Source: Clostridia bacterium
GTDB taxonomy: Bacteria; Bacillota; Clostridia; Oscillospirales; Acutalibacteraceae
Direction of reading: 5' to 3'
DNA: 37,430 nucleotides
Assembly: GCA_017517135.1 (NCBI GenBank)
Contig: JAFXAK010000035.1
Coordinates: 1-37,430, forward strand
Shown piece after piece: positions 32,751 through 37,430 of this stretch (position 1 is the stretch's first letter; each line of letters starts with the position of its first letter). Position numbers and translations under genes: made by a program. The notes under the pieces are model-generated. The model saw only the letters and a list, made by a program, of their open reading frames with translations. It searched no databases and was not told the DNA's origin.

Positions 32751-35123
32751 ATGGCTTATCAGGTAATTAAAAGAGACGGAAAAATTGCTGATTTTGATAT
32801 CGCAAAGATTTCCAAGGCAATAACTCTGGCTTTTGAAGCACAGAACAAGCAGTATCATCCCGGTGTTATAGATTTCCTTGCACTCAAGGTAACAGCAGAC
32901 TTTGAACCCAAAATCAAGGATAATCTTATTCAGGTTGAAGATGTACAGGACTCTGTTGAATCCGTACTCGTTCAGGCAGGCTATGCTGATATCGCAAAGG
33001 CATACATTCTTTACAGAAAGAACCGTGAAAAAATCCGTAATATGCGTTCAACAATTCTTGACTATAAGGAAATTGTTGATAACTATGTTAAGGTAAACGA
33101 CTGGAGAGTTAAGGAAAACTCAACCGTAACATATTCTGTCGGCGGACTTATTCTCAGCAACTCCGGTGCTATCACAGCTAACTACTGGCTTTCAGAAATA
33201 TACGATGAAGAGGTTGCAAACGCTCACAGAAATGCAGACATTCATCTTCACGACCTCTCAATGCTCACAGGCTACTGTGCAGGCTGGTCTTTAAGACAGC
33301 TTATTGAAGAGGGACTGGGCGGTGTTCCCGGAAAAATCACCTCCTCTCCTGCAAGCCATCTTGCAACACTTTGCAACCAGATGGTAAACTTCCTCGGCAT
33401 TATGCAGAACGAATGGGCAGGCGCTCAGGCATTCTCCTCATTTGACACATATCTTGCTCCCTTTGTAAAGATTGACAATCTCACATACAAAGAGGTTAAA
33501 AAGTGCATTGAGTCCTTTATTTTCGGTGTAAACACACCCAGCCGTTGGGGTACACAGGCTCCCTTCTCAAACATCACTCTTGACTGGACTGTTCCTGCAG
33601 ACCTTGCTTGCAAGCCCGCTATCGTAGGCGGTAAGCCTCAGGACTTCACCTACGGTGACTGTAAGAAGGAAATGGATATGGTCAACAAGGCATTCATTGA
33701 AACAATGATTGAGGGCGATGCTAACGGCAGAGGCTTCCAGTATCCCATTCCCACCTATTCCATTACAAGAGATTTTGACTGGTCCGAAACAGAAAACAAC
33801 CGTCTCCTGTTTGAAATGACCTCAAAATACGGTACTCCCTATTTCTCAAACTATGTAAACTCCGATATGGAGCCCAGCGATGTCCGTTCAATGTGCTGCC
33901 GTCTGAGACTTGACCTCAGAGAGCTTCGCAAGAAGTCAGGCGGTTTCTTCGGAAGCGGTGAAAGCACAGGTTCTATAGGTGTTGTTACAATAAATATGCC
34001 CAGAATTGCATACCTTGCAAACAACGAAGAGGAATTCTATGCAAGACTTGACAAAATGATGGATATTTCCGCCCGGTCTCTCAAGGTTAAGCGTGATATC
34101 ATCACAAAGCTTCTTGATGAAGGTCTTTATCCCTACACAAAGAGATACCTCGGCACCTTCAACAACCATTTCTCAACTATCGGTCTTATCGGTATGAACG
34201 AAGCAGGCCTCAACGCAAAGTGGCTGAGAAAGGATCTCACACACAAGGAAACACAGGAATTCACAAAGAATGTTCTCAATCATATGCGTGAACGCCTTTC
34301 CGACTATCAGGAGATGTACGGTGACCTTTACAACCTTGAAGCAACTCCCGCAGAGTCCACAACCTACCGTTTTGCAAAGCACGACAAGCAGAAATTCCCC
34401 GAAATCATCACAGCAAACGAGAACGGCACTCCCTACTACACCAACTCCTCACACCTTCCCGTCGGCTTTACATCAGACATCTTTGATGCTCTTGATGTTC
34501 AGGACGAATTACAGACTCTTTACACCTCAGGTACTGTTTTCCACGCATTCCTCGGTGAAAAGCTGCCCACCTGGAAGGTAACGGCAGAGCTTGTAAAGAA
34601 GATTGCAGACAACTACCGTCTTCCCTACTACTCAATTTCTCCCACATATTCCGTATGTAAGAATCACGGATATCTTACAGGCGAACAGAAGACTTGTCCC
34701 GACTGCGGTGAAACAACAGAAGTATATTCCCGTATCACAGGTTACTACCGTCCCGTACAGAACTGGAATGACGGTAAAACTCAGGAATATGCAGACAGAC
34801 AGCTTTACAATATCGGCACATCAGTTCTCAAGAAGAGCCACGCTGTTGAAAAGGAAGCATGTGAGCAGTCCGAAATCGCAACAGACAACTCAACATCTGT
34901 TATTCTCTTTGCAACCGAAACCTGTCCTAACTGCAAGTTAGCAGCCTCCTGGCTTGAAAAAGCCGGCATCGGTTATGAAAAATATTTCGTATCCGAGCAC
35001 GAAGCACTTGCAAAATCCCTTGACCTCAGGCAGGCTCCCACCCTTGTTATCACTCAGGACGGAGAAACTGTAAAATATGCAGGTATTGCTGAAATCAAGA
35101 AATTTATAGATATAAATAAATAA
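32751..35123 (+). CDS. nrdD: Anaerobic (class III) ribonucleoside-triphosphate reductase fused to a glutaredoxin-like domain
   Basis: NrdD reduces ribonucleoside triphosphates to dNTPs with a glycyl radical in the anoxic cytoplasm. Residues 1-~95 are an ATP-cone (YQVIKRDGKIADFDIAKISK), the allosteric activity site. The catalytic barrel follows. The C-terminal zinc site shows CKNHGYLTGEQKTCPDCG (C649 and C652 at the end), and ITGYYRP carries the presumed radical glycine G664. After the usual end near 695 comes an extra domain (about 715-790) of thioredoxin/glutaredoxin fold with CPNC at 725-728 and RQAPTLVI as the cis-Pro motif, probably a built-in reductant. AAAGGAG precedes the ATG. It is controlled by two NrdR-like boxes; nrdG lies upstream. 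Confidence 0.96.
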   Translation: MAYQVIKRDGKIADFDIAKISKAITLAFEAQNKQYHPGVIDFLALKVTADFEPKIKDNLIQVEDVQDSVESVLVQAGYADIAKAYILYRKNREKIRNMRSTILDYKEIVDNYVKVNDWRVKENSTVTYSVGGLILSNSGAITANYWLSEIYDEEVANAHRNADIHLHDLSMLTGYCAGWSLRQLIEEGLGGVPGKITSSPASHLATLCNQMVNFLGIMQNEWAGAQAFSSFDTYLAPFVKIDNLTYKEVKKCIESFIFGVNTPSRWGTQAPFSNITLDWTVPADLACKPAIVGGKPQDFTYGDCKKEMDMVNKAFIETMIEGDANGRGFQYPIPTYSITRDFDWSETENNRLLFEMTSKYGTPYFSNYVNSDMEPSDVRSMCCRLRLDLRELRKKSGGFFGSGESTGSIGVVTINMPRIAYLANNEEEFYARLDKMMDISARSLKVKRDIITKLLDEGLYPYTKRYLGTFNNHFSTIGLIGMNEAGLNAKWLRKDLTHKETQEFTKNVLNHMRERLSDYQEMYGDLYNLEATPAESTTYRFAKHDKQKFPEIITANENGTPYYTNSSHLPVGFTSDIFDALDVQDELQTLYTSGTVFHAFLGEKLPTWKVTAELVKKIADNYRLPYYSISPTYSVCKNHGYLTGEQKTCPDCGETTEVYSRITGYYRPVQNWNDGKTQEYADRQLYNIGTSVLKKSHAVEKEACEQSEIATDNSTSVILFATETCPNCKLAASWLEKAGIGYEKYFVSEHEALAKSLDLRQAPTLVITQDGETVKYAGIAEIKKFIDINK

Positions 35124-35127
35124 GTTT

Positions 35128-35166
35128 AATGCCGTTTCCTTTTTTTCGGGAAACGGCATTATTTTA
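35128..35166 (+). terminator. Terminator of nrdD
   Basis: AATGCCGTTTCC (35128-35139) pairs perfectly with GGAAACGGCATT (35149-35160), followed by ATTTTATGG. Confidence 0.8.
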
Positions 35167-35226
35167 TGGTTTTTTTAACCTTTTTGTGTTATTATTGGAT
35201 TATGAATGTACAAAGGAGGCTTATTT

Positions 35227-36027
35227 ATGAACTATTCCGATTGGGCAATGAAAGAATTAGCAGATTTACCTAACACCAAGGAAGCGTATCTCTACAAGCA
35301 GAAGGTTATAGACAGTATGACAAAAAAAGCAAATGAGCTGGTGTCAACAGGTCTTTCGGACAACGATGTTCTCAACGAGCTTGTTATTGATGAGTTCAGA
35401 AACATCAAAAAAGGCTTCTATAGCTCACAAAGCACAAAAAAGCAGATGAAGAGAAAGGCAAGAAACTTTAATCTCACTATTCTCGGCTCTGCCGCATATG
35501 TATTGATTCTTCTTTCGGCTTTCCTTTTTATAAGCTTTTCAACATCGGCTTGGGCAAAAACATGGCTCATTTTAGTTGCGGGTATTCTTCTTCCCGTTGC
35601 GGGACTTATGTTCACAGGTGCCGCAAAAATAATAAAAAGAAGCATTATTGCTTCCGTTTTATCCCGTGCAATGATTATCGGCTCGGTAATGCTTGTCTGT
35701 GTTACTGCTTTTCTCCTTGTAATGCTTCTGACCGATATTCCCAAAGCGTGGATTATTCTGATTGCGGCAATACCTTTAAGTCTTATTGTTGATATGGCTG
35801 TTTCATTCCTCTCAAAGCAGAAAACCGCTGTTTTGTTCAGCACGCTGTATATCCCCGTAATTGCAGCTTTTATTTACCTCATCGGCGGACTTACCGCACT
35901 CTTCCCATGGCATCCGTCCTGGATTATCATTATTGCTTCATTTGCAGTTGATTTTCTGCTTGTATTTTTCGCTGTTATAAAAAAATCGGGTAAAAAGGAG
36001 ATTGAAGCACCGTGGGAAGAAAATTAA
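35227..36027 (+). CDS. Six-TM membrane protein with helical N-terminal domain
   Basis: Function is not recognised. The 266-residue protein has a soluble N-terminal part (1-~75), helical, with KEAYLYKQKVIDSMTKKANEL and a positively charged KKQMKRKARN before the first helix, similar in style to HAAS/DUF1700 proteins. About six hydrophobic helices follow (near 80-104, 108-127, 138-160, 168-190, 197-219, 227-250) and a polar tail ending EAPWEEN. AAAGGAGG lies 8 nt before ATG 35227; the extended frame from 35206 would start before this site. It overlaps the next gene by 16 nt, so the two form a translationally coupled unit and the proteins may act together. Confidence 0.75.
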   Translation: MNYSDWAMKELADLPNTKEAYLYKQKVIDSMTKKANELVSTGLSDNDVLNELVIDEFRNIKKGFYSSQSTKKQMKRKARNFNLTILGSAAYVLILLSAFLFISFSTSAWAKTWLILVAGILLPVAGLMFTGAAKIIKRSIIASVLSRAMIIGSVMLVCVTAFLLVMLLTDIPKAWIILIAAIPLSLIVDMAVSFLSKQKTAVLFSTLYIPVIAAFIYLIGGLTALFPWHPSWIIIIASFAVDFLLVFFAVIKKSGKKEIEAPWEEN

Positions 36028-37286
36028 ACGCTGAATTATGGGATAAAATGCACTACCTTTTCCGCGATTTCAATGACAGAATGGTGCATCTCGAGCTGCA
36101 TTATGACTTTGAAATTGATGTAGATGCTCTTAAAACCGTGCTTATCTGCTTTCTTGAAAAGGCCCCCGTGCTTCATTCGAGATTTGTTGATAACCATGTA
36201 AGCCCCTACTGGGAGGTTATGCCCTATAAGATTGACGATGTTATAAAGGTATATCATCCTGAAAATGTGCGTGAAGAAACAGATAATTTCCTCACTCAGT
36301 ACATACCGCCCGAAAGTCCTCTGCAGATACAGGTCGGTGTTTTCTTCTACGAGGGCAAAACTGCGCTTTGTATGGTAGAAAACCATATGTGTATGGACGG
36401 CGGAGATTTCAAGTATTTTCTTAATGAATTCTGCAATGCATACTCAAAACTGGTAACAGAAAAAAAGGCACCCGTTTCTTTGCGCGAGGGTACCCGTTCA
36501 TATGACAGCGTATATTCCGATTTTTCAAAAACTCAGGAAAAGATGGCGAGAAATCTTTATAAAAATGTATGTGCAAAGGATACTCACCGCTTCCCCTTAA
36601 CAAAGCCTGACAATAAAGACAAATCCTTTATAGCAAGAAGAAAGCTCACCGAGGACACCTTTACAAAGCTTAAAGAGGCAGGAAAAAACAGAGGGGCAAC
36701 GATAAACGACTTGTTGCTTACCGCATATTTCTTCTCTTTGTATGAGCTTGCAGATTACAGGAAAAATGAGAGTGTAACCATTTCCTGTGCTATAGATTTA
36801 AGACGGCATATGAAAGACAATTCCGACCAGGGAATAACAAACCACACGGCATTTATGCAGTGCAACATTCCGCAGAGAGGCGAGGATATTTTTGAAACCC
36901 TGAGATATGTTGTAAACAGCTCCAACAAATATAAAAAGGATAAATTTATGGGGCTTTACGGCTTACCTCTGTTGAAGCTCGGCTACAGACTTCTCCCTCA
37001 CTCGGCAAGTGAAGAAATCATTAAAATCGGCTATTCAAACCCTCTGCTTGCAATGAGCAACATAGGCATACTTGATCACAAGGCTCTCTCTCTTTGCGAA
37101 AATGAGCCCATAGACGGATATATGACAGGTGCTGTAAAATACAAGCCCTATGTGCTTTTATCGGCAACCTCAATGAGAAAAGAAATCACAATGTCTATGT
37201 GTGTTAAAGGAAACGAAGAAGACAAGAAAACAGTTGAACGCTTCTTCGATTTGTTTGAAGAAAACATAGAAAAGCTCACCAAATAA
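36012..37286 (+). CDS. Condensation-domain-like (CoA-dependent) acyltransferase
   Basis: The 424-residue protein has the catalytic HxxxDG motif as H125-MCM-D129-G130 in VENHMCMDGGDF. A second-half region (about 225-424) includes TINDLLLTAYFFSLYEL and SCAIDLRRHM, the pattern of the condensation/alcohol acyltransferase/PapA superfamily. Such enzymes transfer acyl groups from CoA or carrier proteins to an alcohol or amine; substrates are unknown and no carrier or NRPS gene is in view. The start is GTG at 36012, overlapping the previous gene; AAGGAG ends 11 nt upstream. The first internal ATG (36048) lacks a site and would remove part of the N-terminal strand. Coupling with a six-TM protein hints at modification of a membrane lipid or glycan (inference). 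Confidence 0.8.
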   Translation: MGRKLNAELWDKMHYLFRDFNDRMVHLELHYDFEIDVDALKTVLICFLEKAPVLHSRFVDNHVSPYWEVMPYKIDDVIKVYHPENVREETDNFLTQYIPPESPLQIQVGVFFYEGKTALCMVENHMCMDGGDFKYFLNEFCNAYSKLVTEKKAPVSLREGTRSYDSVYSDFSKTQEKMARNLYKNVCAKDTHRFPLTKPDNKDKSFIARRKLTEDTFTKLKEAGKNRGATINDLLLTAYFFSLYELADYRKNESVTISCAIDLRRHMKDNSDQGITNHTAFMQCNIPQRGEDIFETLRYVVNSSNKYKKDKFMGLYGLPLLKLGYRLLPHSASEEIIKIGYSNPLLAMSNIGILDHKALSLCENEPIDGYMTGAVKYKPYVLLSATSMRKEITMSMCVKGNEEDKKTVERFFDLFEENIEKLTK

Positions 37287-37314
37287 TATAGGGGTTGTAA
37301 AAAAAGTGCAGACC

Positions 37315-37410
37315 GCATAAAACAAGTTTTATGCTATAAGCAAACCTCGCCCTCGGCGTACCTTTGTACGCTGTCGGGGAAACCAAAAACAACACAAATG
37401 TGTTGTTTTT
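37315..37410. repeat. Cluster of three hairpins at the right edge
   Basis: Three consecutive inverted repeats are visible: GCATAAAAC/GTTTTATGC (37315-37323, 37326-37334); GCGTAC/GTACGC (37356-37361, 37366-37371) flanked by pairable CCC/GGG; and AAAAACAACACA/TGTGTTGTTTTT (37385-37396, 37399-37410). The last resembles a terminator for the acyltransferase operon. The set has no open frame and may be a dispersed intergenic repeat or structured RNA. Confidence 0.5.
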
Positions 37411-37430
37411 GCTCGGTTTACTCATTCTGC

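Noticed and set aside
1-37430. CRISPR array, rRNA operon, IS transposase or riboswitch
   Set aside because: No regularly spaced short repeats, rRNA sequence, transposase motifs or recognisable riboswitch core were seen.

Overview
The window looks like chromosome of an anaerobic, low-to-mid GC member of the Bacillota (Clostridia; Oscillospiraceae/Ruminococcaceae-type gut bacterium is my best guess). The reasons are strong AGGAGG-type ribosome sites, many consensus sigma-A promoters (TTGACA-N17-TATAAT), an oxygen-sensitive class III ribonucleotide reductase with its activase, an anaerobic sulfatase-maturating radical SAM enzyme, and GLUG-repeat and giant secreted repeat proteins. Taxonomy is inferred from gene content only.

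Left part (1-13.2 kb, minus strand): one open frame of 3,046 codons fills 1-9138 and runs off the left edge. It is a giant secreted protein with a signal peptide and at least four diverged modules of about 500 residues, driven by a consensus promoter. Upstream lies a two-gene operon, a five-TM membrane-anchored Cys-type sulfatase followed by its anSME, ending in terminators and a hairpin-rich AT spacer. Middle (13.2-19 kb): a secreted GLUG-repeat protein, a DUF4143-type ATPase, a MITE-like hairpin, three tRNA genes (Val-TAC, Val-GAC, Gly-GCC), a TetR regulator with a probable autoregulatory operator, and a THUMP-type rRNA methyltransferase.

19-28.4 kb: a GPH-family sugar:cation symporter with a ~310-residue charged cytoplasmic tail; then a minus-strand signalling/export locus (response regulator, histidine kinase, ABC ATPase, double-FtsX permease, CARDB-like anchored protein). 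The regulator operon and the ABC operon share an identical 14-mer at nearly the same distance from their -10 boxes, so the two-component system probably controls both. Between kinase and ABC operon sits a compact, convergently transcribed locus with the full anatomy of a type I toxin-antitoxin pair: a 27-aa peptide with a sequestered ribosome site, an opposing promoter, and a shared bidirectional terminator that also encodes the peptide's C-terminus. I consider this the best candidate for an undescribed system.

28-37.4 kb: zapA and typA (minus; typA uses a TTG start), then plus-strand genes for a PHP-domain protein, nrdG, nrdD (class III RNR fused to a glutaredoxin-like domain, under two NrdR-like boxes), and a two-gene unit of a six-TM protein overlapping a condensation-type acyltransferase. 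The right edge holds a row of strong hairpins that may be a dispersed repeat.
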